Source: Opitutia bacterium
GTDB lineage: Bacteria > Verrucomicrobiota > Verrucomicrobiia > Opitutales > Opitutaceae
Assembly: GCA_003142615.1 (NCBI GenBank)
Contig: PLMW01000054.1
Coordinates: forward strand, 24,138-66,979
DNA: 42,842 nt
Direction of reading: 5' to 3'
The notes beneath the pieces are model-generated. The model did no database searches, had not been told where the DNA came from, and saw nothing but the letters and a program-made list of their open reading frames with translations. Below are positions 1-8,946 of this stretch, piece by piece (position 1 is the stretch's first letter; each line of letters opens with the position of its first letter). The position numbers and the translations under genes were made by a program.

Positions 1-30
1 ATCATCCGCATCATCCAGCTGATGACATGA
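1..30 (+). CDS. C-terminal tail of a possible gene entering from the left
   Basis: The first frame is open from the window edge and ends in TGA at 28-30, leaving only nine residues (IIRIIQLMT). That is too short to identify. A hairpin follows directly. A short tail next to a TCAGGTT/AACCTGA palindrome would fit the end of a REP-associated transposase, but this is only a guess from layout. The open frame could also be chance. Confidence 0.25.
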   Translation: MIRIIQLMT

Positions 31-37
31 AGGCACC

Positions 38-63
38 GGGATCAGGTTCCGCAACCTGACCCC
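38..63. repeat. REP-like palindrome / possible terminator
   Basis: TCAGGTT (42-48) and AACCTGA (53-59) form a 7-bp stem around the loop CCGC. After one mismatch the stem is extended by GGG (38-40) with CCC (61-63). There is no T-run, so an intrinsic terminator is not clear. The compact palindrome resembles a REP element. Confidence 0.4.
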
Positions 64-142
64 ATGTTGCCTTCCGCTATGTCGCCGCTTTCAACCGCAG
101 AAAATCACCCTTGCCGCCCACCGCAGCCGAATGAACGCCACG

Positions 143-1075
143 TTAGTCGGGCATACCCTTCGCCCGGGTCAGCCAGTGCATCACGTTCAAAAGCAGTTGG
201 TGGTTCTGCTTCGCCTCAGGCGCGTTCATGCCCATCTTTTGATGTCCTGGCCCGGCCAGTTGCGCGCTGAACATCGCCGCCTCGCCGAACACCGCGACCC
301 GTCCATTCCCGACCTTCATGACTGCGCCCTGACACCAGCCTTCGAGCGGCTCCTTGGGCGTGGCGGCCGTGAATTGCCATGCTTTGTCCGGCTTGAGCGA
401 CACGAAGTTGGCGCTGAACACCAGGACGGGGGTCGCGTCTTTGGGTGGCCTGAACGCTGAGCCGACAAACGTCGCCACCTCGGTCACTCTCTCCTGATCT
501 CCGCGGCCCTGTGTGACCGCGCTTTCCTGAAGTCCGGTGCCTTGCCGGAAGGTGAACGTCGTCGGCCGCTCGGTGGGCTTTGACACCGCGAAGCCGTTGC
601 TGAACTCCACCCCGAAGGCCTTGGCCAGGGCACCCGCCGCGCCGGGAAACGGCATGTGATCCACGATCAGGAAGAGCGATCCGCCCTTTTCGACCCATGC
701 GCGAACGGCGGCTCTCTCGTCCGTCGTGAAAGCAGACGGCGTCGGCAGCGACCAATCCCTGACGTTCCGCTCGTTGAGAGCGTTGGCGATCACGAGGACC
801 TCCGCGCCGTTCAACGAGTCCGCAGACAACGGCCTGCCAAGGCCGTCCACGCGGTATCCGTCGCGCCGCAGCAATTCGGCGAACGGTTTGTAGCGCCCGT
901 CGGCGGTATGGTAGTTATGGTGCGCTTCGTCGATCGCGACGCGGGGCCCTTTGCCAAATTCGTAGGCCGGCTGGGGAAGGGTTGGCTTGTACTCCAAGTC
1001 GGACACCTGCTGCGCCGAGACGAGGCTCGTGGCTGCCACCAGGACGATGCCAGAGAACAGGATGCCCTTATTCAT
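143..1075 (-). CDS. Secreted DUF4350/ThuA-like protein of unknown function
   Basis: This 310-residue protein starts at an ATG (1073-1075) and has a clear N-terminal signal peptide (hydrophobic stretch at about residues 5-20, ending SAQQ), so it is exported. After it come GPRVAIDEAHHNYHTADGRYKPF, split by strand-turn patterns, and a later segment in which a Thr-Asp-Glu-Arg region leads to VRAWVEKGGSLFLIVDHMPF. These resemble the class I glutamine amidotransferase-like fold seen in DUF4350 and ThuA-type proteins, where a flexible 'garment' domain is common. The C-terminal part keeps GNGRVAVFGEAAMFSAQ, also typical of that fold. No nucleophilic cysteine is evident, so enzymatic activity is doubtful. 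The gene stands alone, reads toward the left edge and has no informative neighbour. Fold assignment is moderately likely; function is unknown. Confidence 0.7.
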   Translation of the reverse strand: MNKGILFSGIVLVAATSLVSAQQVSDLEYKPTLPQPAYEFGKGPRVAIDEAHHNYHTADGRYKPFAELLRRDGYRVDGLGRPLSADSLNGAEVLVIANALNERNVRDWSLPTPSAFTTDERAAVRAWVEKGGSLFLIVDHMPFPGAAGALAKAFGVEFSNGFAVSKPTERPTTFTFRQGTGLQESAVTQGRGDQERVTEVATFVGSAFRPPKDATPVLVFSANFVSLKPDKAWQFTAATPKEPLEGWCQGAVMKVGNGRVAVFGEAAMFSAQLAGPGHQKMGMNAPEAKQNHQLLLNVMHWLTRAKGMPD

Positions 1076-1233
1076 GCGACCTTCACATGGTCAAAGCGTC
1101 ATTCTTTTCCGCCGAACGTCACAGCTGGGCCACGCGCGCAGCCGGCGTTCTGCCGGCCAGCAGAATGCGGCCCGCACGAGACATACGCTTGGCCGAGTTG
1201 GCTGGGTCGCCGGGTCAGGTTTTTCCCTCTTTT

Positions 1234-1443
1234 TTATTCACTGCGCTCGGGATACGCGAAGCGGACGACGTGCGGCGCCCCGCGCAGCAGATAGATCGAA
1301 ACCAGCAACCAGATGACCTCCTTGACGACCAAAAAGAAGGGTATGCTGGCGCCAAACAGCATCACCGCGCTTCCGATCATGTAGAGGAGGCTGACCAAGC
1401 CGACGATTCTTACTGCGAGTGCAAACAGGTCTGATGATTTCAT
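1234..1443 (-). CDS. Small two-helix membrane protein
   Basis: This is a 69-residue protein with an ATG start at 1441-1443. Two hydrophobic stretches, roughly residues 9-32 and 35-54, predict two membrane-spanning helices with a short turn. The C-terminus is charged (RFAYPERSE). It shows no catalytic motif and I do not recognise the family. It lies 158 bp upstream of the secreted protein at 143-1075 on the same strand. The gap carries a GCCGGCGTTCTGCCGGC hairpin, so the two genes may not share one transcript. Composition and membrane pattern make it a plausible real gene, but its short length lowers certainty. Confidence 0.55.
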   Translation of the reverse strand: MKSSDLFALAVRIVGLVSLLYMIGSAVMLFGASIPFFLVVKEVIWLLVSIYLLRGAPHVVRFAYPERSE

Positions 1444-1566
1444 TTTATATGGGGGTTAATCTTTCCGTCTGACAGTGTCATTGCCTCAGTTGCATTGAGC
1501 TTCGACAAGTGGTTTTGCGGGGTGAACCGAATGGGGGCAGGTTGCGGATATTGATCATGGCTGACT

Positions 1567-2556
1567 TCACGAGGCCGGCTTCTTGGTCAGCAGCGCGGTG
1601 TTGAGGCCGGGGAGTCTCTCGGAAAACTCCTCGCCCGCGGCGGCCTGGCGCAGCGCGCGCTGGACCATGCCCATGCGGGCGTCGAGATTGTCGACCATCG
1701 ACACAAACACGGCCTCGGGCGTGGCCGTGAGCACAGCGGCGCCATAGGCGAGTTCGCCCTGGTGGCTGAGAATGATGTGTTCGAGGCGCTCGAGCCGGTC
1801 GGCGTCGAGTTTTGCTTTCAACCCCGCCTTGCGCACGAGCTGGTAGCCGAGCACCACGTGCCCCTGCAGGAGGCCCTTGCGGCTGCGCTGCGTGGCGAGG
1901 GTGCCCTCGTACTCGATGACCTTGCCGACGTCGTGCAGCAGCACGCCGGCCAGGGCGAGGTCAGCGTCCACCTCGGGATACAGCGGCAGCAGCGCGCGGC
2001 CAGCGCGGGCCATGTGGACGGTGTGCTCGAGCAGGCCGTGCCGGTACGCATGGTGCATGGCCACCGCCGCCGGGGCGGCCTTGAAGGCCTCGCCGATGTC
2101 GTCGAAGACCGCCTGCACCGTCGCGCGCAGCTCGGGGTGGCCGATGCCGGCGGCGAACCCCTGGCATTCCTCCCAGAGTTTCGCCGGATCCTCGGGCGCG
2201 ACCTCCACGAGGTTCTCCACCACGCCCGGCGCGGCGAGCTGCTCCGCGGAGAGCGGGTCGGCCTTGGTGATGCGCGGCGAAAGGCGACCCAGGTAGTAGT
2301 CGGTCTTGCCCTCGACGCGCACCACGGCGCTGTCGGGCAGGTTTTTGAAAAAGTCGAACAGCGGGGTGTCGCTGAAGCAGGTGAAGCTGAACGTGCCGGT
2401 CCGGTCGCCGAGCTCGACGGAAAGATACGGGCTGTCGTTCCTGGACGTCTTCGCGGTGGCCTTGCGGACCAGCAGCACGGCGGCGAAGGCGCGGCCGCTC
2501 TGCTGTTCAAGCGCCTTCAGGTCGCGGACGGTCATCAGTGGAGGGGAATCGGGCAT
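1567..2556 (-). CDS. YhaM-type 3'-5' exoribonuclease / OB-fold plus HD domain protein
   Basis: A 329-residue protein. Residues about 10-95 look like an OB-fold nucleic-acid-binding domain, with VELGDRTGTFSFTCFSD followed by VVRVEGKTDYYLGR. Residues about 145-300 form an HD domain: HHAYRHGLLEHTVHMA, then the HD pair in LLHDVGK, then LSHQGEL. This OB-HD order is that of YhaM family 3'-5' exoribonucleases, cytoplasmic metal-dependent enzymes that trim RNA or DNA ends. The frame is open upstream to a TTG at 2608-2610, but the ATG at 2554-2556 is preferred. A further ATG at 2533-2535 (MTVRDLKAL) is also possible, because YhaM-like proteins often begin close to the motif VRDL. No clear Shine-Dalgarno sequence separates these choices. 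It is followed by no same-strand partner nearby. Confidence 0.85.
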   Translation of the reverse strand: MPDSPPLMTVRDLKALEQQSGRAFAAVLLVRKATAKTSRNDSPYLSVELGDRTGTFSFTCFSDTPLFDFFKNLPDSAVVRVEGKTDYYLGRLSPRITKADPLSAEQLAAPGVVENLVEVAPEDPAKLWEECQGFAAGIGHPELRATVQAVFDDIGEAFKAAPAAVAMHHAYRHGLLEHTVHMARAGRALLPLYPEVDADLALAGVLLHDVGKVIEYEGTLATQRSRKGLLQGHVVLGYQLVRKAGLKAKLDADRLERLEHIILSHQGELAYGAAVLTATPEAVFVSMVDNLDARMGMVQRALRQAAAGEEFSERLPGLNTALLTKKPAS

Positions 2557-2697
2557 GGGGATGCAGGTGGAAGGTTTCAGGGGCAAGGTATCGGTGATCC
2601 CAATCAGCAATAGGCAAACGGCGGAAGAAGGGAATGCGGGAATGAGGGCGGGAGGAAGAAATCGCCAGCGTAGTGACGAGACACGCTTCCGGCCCGC

Positions 2698-3360
2698 TCA
2701 TGGTCCGTAGTATCGCTTGCGCGCTTTCACCTGTACGAATCGCTTTTCCGGCAGCAGGTAGGCGGTCAGGTGACCGCCCATCACGCAGGCCGTGTCGATG
2801 CCGACCGACCACTTGAGCTTGTAGATCTCCGCGCGCGGCGTGTGGCCGTAGACGACGAAGGGCGGTCCGTTCCAAAGCTCGGCCCACGACGGACAGTCGG
2901 GGCAGTCGGCGCGCTTGCGGGGCCGGCCGTCCTTGTCGATGACCTGCACGCGGGTGACGACCGAGGCCGGCTGCTGCTGCCACGGATCGCCCGGCACGAA
3001 GCCGCCGTGGACAAACACGGTGCCGAGTTCCTCGACGTAATGCGTCAGCGGCATGGCCTCGAGGTAGGACCAGTCCTCCGGCCGCAGCCGGGCATGGGTC
3101 TCCCCGTCGTTCTCCTTCAGATAATCCTTGTCGTGGGTGCGGCGGTAATTGAGCAGCCGCAATTCATGGTTGCCCAGCAGCGCAAGGGCGTTGGCCGCCC
3201 GGGCGAGGTCGATGACCTTGGGGCTGTCGGGGCCGCGGTTGACGAGGTCGCCGAGCAGGATGAGCCGGTCGTCCTTGGTCGGGGCGAGCTGGTCCAGTAA
3301 TTCGGCGAATTCGGCATGGCAGCCGTGAATGTCACCGATGGCGATGAGACGTCCGTTCAT
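2698..3360 (-). CDS. PP-type serine/threonine phosphatase-like metallophosphoesterase
   Basis: A 220-residue cytoplasmic metallophosphoesterase carrying the full series of metal-ligand motifs of the PPP family: GDIHG near residue 9, GDLVNRGPDS near 37, GNHE near 63, VHGGF near 115, and GHTPRAEI near 170. These bind two divalent metals and cleave phosphomonoesters. Family members include bacterial PrpA/PrpE-type protein phosphatases and symmetrical Ap4A hydrolase (ApaH). The short length and the missing ApaH-specific C-terminal part favour a general protein or bis-nucleoside phosphatase; the substrate cannot be told from sequence. The ATG at 3358-3360 is directly before the GRLIAIGDIHG strand, so the start is secure. 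The promoter side holds the repeat cluster at 3376-3515. Confidence 0.85.
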   Translation of the reverse strand: MNGRLIAIGDIHGCHAEFAELLDQLAPTKDDRLILLGDLVNRGPDSPKVIDLARAANALALLGNHELRLLNYRRTHDKDYLKENDGETHARLRPEDWSYLEAMPLTHYVEELGTVFVHGGFVPGDPWQQQPASVVTRVQVIDKDGRPRKRADCPDCPSWAELWNGPPFVVYGHTPRAEIYKLKWSVGIDTACVMGGHLTAYLLPEKRFVQVKARKRYYGP

Positions 3361-3375
3361 CCTCGGAAAAGGTTG

Positions 3376-3515
3376 TTACCACGGATTACACGGATAGGCA
3401 CGGATAAGATTCTTTCACAGAAGTTCGCAGAGGCGGCGGAGAGCAAGGTGGGAGAGCCTCGCTCTGCTGTCCGGCACTCTGCTGTCCAGCAGAGTGATTA
3501 TCCGTGTAATCCGGG
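3376..3515. repeat. Inverted short-period repeat, ACGGATTACACGGAT family, with internal tandem repeats
   Basis: The left arm (3376-3407) contains the staggered units ACGGATTACACGGATAGG and CACGGATAA. The right arm (3497-3515) reads ATTATCCGTGTAATCCGGG and is its reverse complement over about 17 nt. Between them lie a GCAGAGGCGGCGGAGAG stretch and a direct duplication of TCTGCTGTCC (around 3467-3487) followed by its complement AGCAGAG. The element fills the gap between two divergently oriented genes. The same family recurs at 41671-41740. Confidence 0.8.
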
Positions 3516-3584
3516 GCGAAGATTCATTTGATGGGGTCGGGAATTTGCTAGCCTCGGGCGTGTGACCAAGTAAACCCAAAACCC

Positions 3585-4109
3585 ATGGAACTGAATCTGC
3601 AGCCGCTCGCCCCGACCTGCCGCGCCAGCGGCCGCACCTTTGCCGACGGCGACCGCGTCGTCAGCTACCTCGTGCGGACGCCGATGGGCGAGATGGCGCG
3701 GTGCGACCTGCTCGCGGCGGAGGAAGCCAATTTCCGTCCGGAGGGCGCCGTGCTCTGCCGGTGGACCAACGTGTTCAAGCCACGCCCGAAGGAGGAGAAC
3801 CGCGACCGGGCGCTCAAGCTGACTGCGGAGAACCTGTTCGTGACGCTGGCCGACCCGGCGAACGAGCCGAATCCCGTCAACACGCCGCTGCTGCAATTCC
3901 TTGCGCTCCTGCTCGAGCGCAAGCGGCTGCTGCGGCCGCGCGGCCGGACGGCGGACGGCGAGCGCAACCTCCTCGAACACGCCCGAACCCACCAGATGTA
4001 CGAGATCCCGGCAGGCGACCTCAGCCCGGAGTTCTTCGTCAAGATCCGGGAGCAGCTCGGGGTGCTCGTGGGCGGGGCCCCGGCCGCGAAGCCGGCGGAG
4101 GCCAACTGA
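3585..4109 (+). CDS. Conserved-looking hypothetical protein
   Basis: A 174-residue soluble protein starting at ATG 3585, just after an AAACCCAAAACCC stretch that provides no Shine-Dalgarno sequence. It has no signal peptide or membrane helix. Visible features are a beta-rich N-terminal half (DGDRVVSYLVRTPMGEMARCDLL, which spans residues 22-44), a WTNVFKPRPKEENRDRALKL segment (residues 60-79), and an all-helical middle (PLLQFLALLLERKRLLRPRG). The low-complexity C-terminus (GGAPAAKPAEAN) is likely disordered. Strong third-position GC bias supports coding. I do not recognise a characterised family and give no function. The gene is divergent from the phosphatase and convergent with the GH35 gene. 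Confidence 0.7.
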   Translation: MELNLQPLAPTCRASGRTFADGDRVVSYLVRTPMGEMARCDLLAAEEANFRPEGAVLCRWTNVFKPRPKEENRDRALKLTAENLFVTLADPANEPNPVNTPLLQFLALLLERKRLLRPRGRTADGERNLLEHARTHQMYEIPAGDLSPEFFVKIREQLGVLVGGAPAAKPAEAN

Positions 4110-4310
4110 CTACGGAGTCTGCCTTTGGGTGGCGGGGCGTTCTACCAATCCGACAGTCTGCGCTCCTGCGACCAAGAGCGACGCCGAACAAATCGCTGTG
4201 CAACTTAGCAGGGTCCTGATTTTCATTGTTGCACTTGGTTGAATCGAATTATCGCCGGCCAAGACTTCGCCGGAGAGTTCTGCACAGCGCGGCGGGCGTG
4301 CGGCTTCACC

Positions 4311-5933
4311 TCAATACCGCATCAGTTTCACCCTGATCAAAGCACCCTCCGATGAGAAAACCAGGCCGGGCGTGGTTTGGTCGCCATTCCGCAACTGCGT
4401 CCTCTTCCATGCGCCGTTCTCATAAACGCCTTCCTCGACGAGGAGGCACTGGGCGGCGGTCTGCTCCGATCCCATCGGCGGTTTGAAATCGAGCGCCGCA
4501 TTGAAACCGGCGATCAAAAACTCATCCGGCCCCAGTTGACCGATCAGCACGCGTCCGGAGGGAACCGCGGTGTTGGCAGCCGCCGGCGGCTGGCTGGACG
4601 TCCGGCCCGGCGGACGAAAGCGAACCAGCACGTCGTAGCGGTCGAAATAAAGGTTTCGTCCGGGGATGAACTCATCCTCGATGGCGGCCTGCAGTTTGCC
4701 GCTGGCCTGCAGATCGGCGATGGCCGGCAGCGCGGACTTGAGGATACGGTAGTTCGCCGCCATGTCCGTGAAACCCGCGGACAACTCGCTGCCGGGGCCG
4801 GCGTCCACGCCGAACGGGCTGAACCCGATCGCCGAGAAATCCCCGAGAGCCATGAAACAGAAACGCGCGAACACCCCGCCGCGCCCGGTCTCGACCACGA
4901 GCAGCGGATTGTCCGGCCGGGTGTAGCGCGAGAGAATCAGCCGATAGATCGACGGCGCCTGGTGGTAGATATCCGGCCCGATGAGGTCGATGTCGGGCGC
5001 CGTCGCCTTCCACAGGCTGATCATGTGCGACTGCGGGCCACCGCTCGGGTAGCTGTCGCCCGGACGGTCGAATTCGAGGAATCGATCGTTGGTCCCCTCG
5101 CCGCCCATCCATACGTTGACGAACGTCGGGAGGGGATAGACCTCCTTGCCGGCGTGGGAGATGGCGTTGATGTAGCTCGCAAGATGGTAGCCGGTGAACA
5201 TTTCCTCGGCCCGGCTGCCGAAAACTTCCTTCCATGTGCCCGGCGGCTTCTTGAGGGCCGTCACCAACGCCGCCGGCACCGGACCGTTGAACAGCTGCGC
5301 GACCTCCGGCGAGTAGTCGCGCACCGAACCAAGCACTCCCGATTCGTTCTCCACCTGCATGAGAATCACGGTGTGATCGTTGCCATCGATCTCCTTCAAG
5401 TGCTTCATCAACTCGGTGTAGGCCCGGCGGTCCGCCCCAAGCGTCGCTTGGCCGTGCGGCGAGAGCACACGGATGGGCCGGCCGCCGTAGTCCAGCACTC
5501 GCGGGAAACGCTTGGGGTCGGCTTTCACCCAGGCCGGGACGTAGTCCATCGCGCCGTTCTTGTAGGTGCCGAACCAAAGTGGAATGGCGCGCAGACCCTG
5601 GCTGCGCAGTCCGCGGATAATCTGGTCAACCCCGCGGAAGTCGAACTTCCCTTCCTCCGGTTCGATCTGTTCCCAGTAGATAGGAAACTCAATAGTATTG
5701 GCGTTGAGCGCCTTGAATAGTGGCCAGGCGCGCTCCATCCGTTCCGGAGAACCGGCGGGGTTCCCCACTTGCCCGCCGAGAATAATGAACGGTTTGCCGT
5801 CCACGATTAGTTGGGTGACTGCGCCGCGCTTTTCGAAATGCGGCAGGGTGGAGAAAGGAGTCGTCTGCGCGCGGCCGGCGGCGAGCGCGAGCGAACAGAG
5901 CATGGCGTGGAAAGACAGGTTCAGGATTTTCAT
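4311..5933 (-). CDS. Secreted GH35-like beta-galactosidase family glycosidase (DUF5597-type)
   Basis: A 540-residue exported glycoside hydrolase. The chosen ATG (5931-5933) begins a Sec signal peptide (MKILNLSFHAMLCSLALAAG, ending ...RAQ). A TIM-barrel region follows: FIILGGQVGN at about 50-58, NTIEFPIYWEQIEPEEGKFDF at 79-99 (clan-A beta-strand pattern), the likely acid/base Glu197 in QVENESG, and the likely nucleophile Glu348 in VVETGRGG. The C-terminal 130 residues match the beta-rich DUF5597 module that follows GH35 domains in related proteins. It probably cleaves terminal beta-galactosides or similar from plant or algal polysaccharide outside the cytoplasm; the exact substrate is not visible. 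The frame stays open upstream to a GTG at 6060-6062, and beyond that to a frame-shifted Tat leader (separate entry). No other sugar genes surround it. Confidence 0.88.
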   Translation of the reverse strand: MKILNLSFHAMLCSLALAAGRAQTTPFSTLPHFEKRGAVTQLIVDGKPFIILGGQVGNPAGSPERMERAWPLFKALNANTIEFPIYWEQIEPEEGKFDFRGVDQIIRGLRSQGLRAIPLWFGTYKNGAMDYVPAWVKADPKRFPRVLDYGGRPIRVLSPHGQATLGADRRAYTELMKHLKEIDGNDHTVILMQVENESGVLGSVRDYSPEVAQLFNGPVPAALVTALKKPPGTWKEVFGSRAEEMFTGYHLASYINAISHAGKEVYPLPTFVNVWMGGEGTNDRFLEFDRPGDSYPSGGPQSHMISLWKATAPDIDLIGPDIYHQAPSIYRLILSRYTRPDNPLLVVETGRGGVFARFCFMALGDFSAIGFSPFGVDAGPGSELSAGFTDMAANYRILKSALPAIADLQASGKLQAAIEDEFIPGRNLYFDRYDVLVRFRPPGRTSSQPPAAANTAVPSGRVLIGQLGPDEFLIAGFNAALDFKPPMGSEQTAAQCLLVEEGVYENGAWKRTQLRNGDQTTPGLVFSSEGALIRVKLMRY

Positions 5934-6106
5934 GGGTGTGATTTGTCGGGACATTCGCAGGTGAAAGTTGGCGGTGCGTTGCGGTATTCCGAAGTCGGAA
6001 ATCTGGTCGGCAGAGAACGCGGCCGGAGCATCGGCCGCTCCCCGGGTGAGCGAGGCGACCACCGGCAGGCCGCGAGGCCGGAGAGGAAGTTTCGTCGCGT
6101 GATCAT
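5934..6106 (-). pseudogene. Frame-shifted Tat signal peptide remnant in front of the GH35 gene
   Basis: Reading leftward from ATG 6104-6106 gives MITRRNFLSGLAA, a textbook twin-arginine (Tat) leader start. The frame then degenerates. Moving one base into the frame of the GH35 gene at about 6066-6070 restores a perfect Tat leader ending: LPVVASLTRGAADAPAA. One C missing from a CCC run would explain the break. The restored frame runs without a stop through about 45 residues into the ATG of the GH35 protein, which then begins a second, Sec-type signal. It is either the N-terminus of a deleted Tat-exported protein or a real frameshift at the head of the glycosidase gene. Confidence 0.55.
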
Positions 6107-6242
6107 GGGACGGATTCGGGAGGGGGTTGTCAGTGGGAGAAACTCAACCCATGCCTGTCCCGCGCGCAAGGCTGTATCGAGTCCCAAGAGAAACCCCGAA
6201 CCAACCACAACGAGTGCTGCTGGCGGACAGGACGGGGCGCGG

Positions 6243-7007
6243 TCAGCGCCGCACCGGCACGCCGCGGGTGGCGAGATAGTCCTTCACCTGCGGGATGGTG
6301 AACGTGCCGAAATGAAAGAGGCTGGCGGCCAGCACGGCGCTGGCGTGGGCCTGGTCAAGCACCTCGGCAAAATGCTCCAGCGCGCCGGCCCCCCCCGAGG
6401 CGATGACCGGCACCTCGACCGCATCCGCCACGCGGCGGGTGAGTTCGAGGTCGTAACCGGCCTGCGTGCCGTCGCGATCCATTGAGGTCAGGAGGATTTC
6501 GCCTGCGCCGAGCGAGACGGCGGTTTGGGCCCACTCGACGGCGTCCAGTTCCGTGGGGTTGCGCCCGCCGTGCGTATACACGCGCCAGCGCGGCTCCGGT
6601 CCAGGGTCGCGCTTGGCGTCGATGGCGACCACGATGCACTGGTTGCCGAAACGCTGTGCCGCCTGGAGCACGAGATCGGGATTCTGGATGGCGGCGGTGT
6701 TGAGGCTGACCTTGTCGGCGCCGGCACTGAGCATGGCGCGGATGTCCTCCACGGAGCGCAGTCCGCCGCCGACGGTGAGCGGCATGAAGCACTGCTCGGC
6801 CGTCGCGGCGACGACATCGTGCATGATGGCGCGGTTGTCGCTCGAGGCGGTGATGTCGAGGAAGGTCAGCTCATCGGCGCCCTGGGCGTCATACGCCTTG
6901 GCGCAGGCCACCGGGTCGCCGGCGTCGCGCAGTTCCTGGAATCTCACGCCCTTCACCACGCGGCCGGCGGTGACGTCGAGGCAGGGAATGATGCGGCGGC
7001 TGAGCAT
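6243..7007 (-). CDS. hisF: Imidazole glycerol phosphate synthase cyclase subunit HisF
   Basis: A 254-residue TIM-barrel enzyme that closes the imidazole ring in histidine biosynthesis. It uses ammonia delivered by HisH to convert PRFAR to imidazole glycerol phosphate and AICAR, in the cytoplasm. The two catalytic aspartates are in place: Asp11 in IIPCLDV and Asp130 in VVAIDAKRD. Phosphate-binding glycines are visible in VGGGLRS (about 79-85) and ASGGAGA. Length and ATG start (7005-7007) match the family exactly. It lies 8 bp downstream of the unknown protein at 7016-8821, so the two are probably cotranscribed. hisH and hisA are not in the window. Confidence 0.97.
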   Translation of the reverse strand: MLSRRIIPCLDVTAGRVVKGVRFQELRDAGDPVACAKAYDAQGADELTFLDITASSDNRAIMHDVVAATAEQCFMPLTVGGGLRSVEDIRAMLSAGADKVSLNTAAIQNPDLVLQAAQRFGNQCIVVAIDAKRDPGPEPRWRVYTHGGRNPTELDAVEWAQTAVSLGAGEILLTSMDRDGTQAGYDLELTRRVADAVEVPVIASGGAGALEHFAEVLDQAHASAVLAASLFHFGTFTIPQVKDYLATRGVPVRR

Positions 7008-7015
7008 GCCCGGGC

Positions 7016-8821
7016 CTACGCTTCGACGAGCGTGATGTCCGGGTCGAATTCCACGGCCAGGCGGTAGACGTTGCCCGGGCGCATGACCAGCGGGTGGTCG
7101 CGGCGGAGAAACTGCAGGTAGTGGATCCGACCGTAGTTGGTGCGATAGGTGGGGTCGCTGCTCACCACCTCCGTTTCCTGCCAGGTGGCCTGAAAGTCGT
7201 TTTTGTGCACGGTGCAGCGGTGACCCTGCGCGCCGAGCACGGGCGAATTGCCGAGGCGATAGCGTGAGTGCGGCGCGCCGATGCAGAGCATGTAGCGGAA
7301 CTGGTCAAGCGTCACCTGCTGCTTGACCGTGTAGGCGAACTCGCAGCTCACCTTGGCGCCGGTGAAGGCCCACTGCACCTTGACGTTGCCGAGGCCGCGC
7401 ACGAGCTCCTCGCGGGTGTTGATCAGCTCGGGCTGCTCATAGCGGAAATAGAAACTGTTGCGCAGACCGAGGCCGGTCACGCAGCGCTGGCCGTAGAAGG
7501 CCGGGATGGTGACCTGCCCGCCGAAAGTCAACTCGGGCAGCATGACCGGCAGGTAATGGTTGTTGGGCCAGTCGAAAATCCCGGGGCAGTGCGGGAAGGA
7601 CAGCGAGTCGGAGGTGAGCGAGCTGCCGGAGCTCACCAGCGGCAGCTGCACGTGCAGGCCGCTCTCGGCGTCACGGTAGAGGAACAGACCCTGCTCCTTG
7701 CGGTTGGATTTGTCGAAGATGACGAAGCGCCCGCTGGTGCGGACGGGTTCGAGCCGCGCCTGGCCTTCGGGCATCTGCACGGTATTGGCGAGGCGCGCCC
7801 ACTGGCAGAGGTAACGCGTGCCGTCGAAGTTGGCCATGCGCGTGGTGTGCGTGCCGTAGGCCGTGCGTTCCTCGTCGCGGACGGCGAGGTAGCCATGCTC
7901 CTGGTCGAGGTAGGTCTGGTAGAAGAAATAAAAGAGCCGGCGGAGAATGTCGAAATAGCGCGGCTTCAGGTCGTCCGCGATCCAGCCGTCACGCAGGCCC
8001 TGCAGCAGGATGCTGATGCAATGCATCTGGCCGTAGGCGCCCGCGGCGCGGCCGTAGGCCCAGCCGAGGCCGTCGGCACGCACGAGGTCGGGCAGCATCC
8101 GGATGTATTTCTCGGCGTAGGTGCGCAGGGTGGGGAGCTTGCGCTCGCGCACGCCGGGATTCGAATGGAGCTGCAGCGCCGAGCGGATGAACACGAAGCT
8201 CATCACGCCGTAGAGATTGAAGTTGCCGCCGAACCCCTTGGCCGCGTCGTCGAAGAAACCGCTCGAGCTGGTCAGGTTGATGCGGTCCACCATCCGCTCG
8301 ATCAGGCGGCTGGTTTCGTCCTTCTTGGAGAGGCCGAAGCTGAAGCGGCAGACGGCCTTGGCGACGTTGAAGGCCTGCCAGTGGTTGTCATAGTCGCTGC
8401 GATGCAGCAGCATCTTGTCGAGTCGCTGCCGGGTTTCGTCGACCAGCCGCTCCCACACGGCGTTGCGCTCCTTGGACGGGCCGAAGCACAGCAGGCCGAG
8501 GGCGGCGTAGGCGAGGCCGTTCTCCGCCGGCGGATCGGTGAAAACCTGGGCGGTCACGCAGCGCGCCGCGAGGTCGATGATATCGTGCCCCTTCAGCGTG
8601 GTCTCGCCGGTGGCGCGGTAAAATTCTCCAAGTGCAAAGGCGACGTGCCCGGGTTCGTCAGGGCGGGGTTGCTCGCCGGAAACAGGGGTGACGGTGCCGT
8701 CGGGGTTGATCGAGTCCAGATTCTGGCTCAACATGGACCTGGCCATGTCGAGACATTGCTCGGAGAAACTGTGCATGCAGGCTGGGTTGGCGTGGCTGGC
8801 GGAAATTCCGAAGCGCACCAT
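7016..8821 (-). CDS. Large helical, toroid-like protein of unknown function
   Basis: A 601-residue cytoplasmic protein with no signal peptide. The frame is open further upstream, but residues there are low-complexity Ala/Pro/Arg, so the ATG at 8819-8821 ([10 protein letters not shown]) is preferred. The first 350 residues are successive amphipathic helices with aromatic-Gly motifs ([35 protein letters not shown]), as in alpha/alpha-toroid proteins such as DUF2264 or heparinase II/III-like lyases. The last 250 residues are beta-rich ([38 protein letters not shown]), as in the beta-sandwich that follows the toroid in polysaccharide lyases. Catalytic residues cannot be assigned. Without export it may handle an imported oligosaccharide or be non-enzymatic. 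It is followed within 8 bp by hisF and preceded by an M14 peptidase gene. Confidence 0.7.
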   Translation of the reverse strand: MVRFGISASHANPACMHSFSEQCLDMARSMLSQNLDSINPDGTVTPVSGEQPRPDEPGHVAFALGEFYRATGETTLKGHDIIDLAARCVTAQVFTDPPAENGLAYAALGLLCFGPSKERNAVWERLVDETRQRLDKMLLHRSDYDNHWQAFNVAKAVCRFSFGLSKKDETSRLIERMVDRINLTSSSGFFDDAAKGFGGNFNLYGVMSFVFIRSALQLHSNPGVRERKLPTLRTYAEKYIRMLPDLVRADGLGWAYGRAAGAYGQMHCISILLQGLRDGWIADDLKPRYFDILRRLFYFFYQTYLDQEHGYLAVRDEERTAYGTHTTRMANFDGTRYLCQWARLANTVQMPEGQARLEPVRTSGRFVIFDKSNRKEQGLFLYRDAESGLHVQLPLVSSGSSLTSDSLSFPHCPGIFDWPNNHYLPVMLPELTFGGQVTIPAFYGQRCVTGLGLRNSFYFRYEQPELINTREELVRGLGNVKVQWAFTGAKVSCEFAYTVKQQVTLDQFRYMLCIGAPHSRYRLGNSPVLGAQGHRCTVHKNDFQATWQETEVVSSDPTYRTNYGRIHYLQFLRRDHPLVMRPGNVYRLAVEFDPDITLVEA

Positions 8822-8946
8822 TGCGCAAAGGGAAGTAGTTAGTTTTTTCGGGTTTTCCCAGACGGCGCAAGCGGGAAATTGGCCGGGGGCGCTCCGGCTG
8901 CAGCCGACGGCGCGGGAGACGGCCGCAACTGCCCGGGCTGGCTGGA

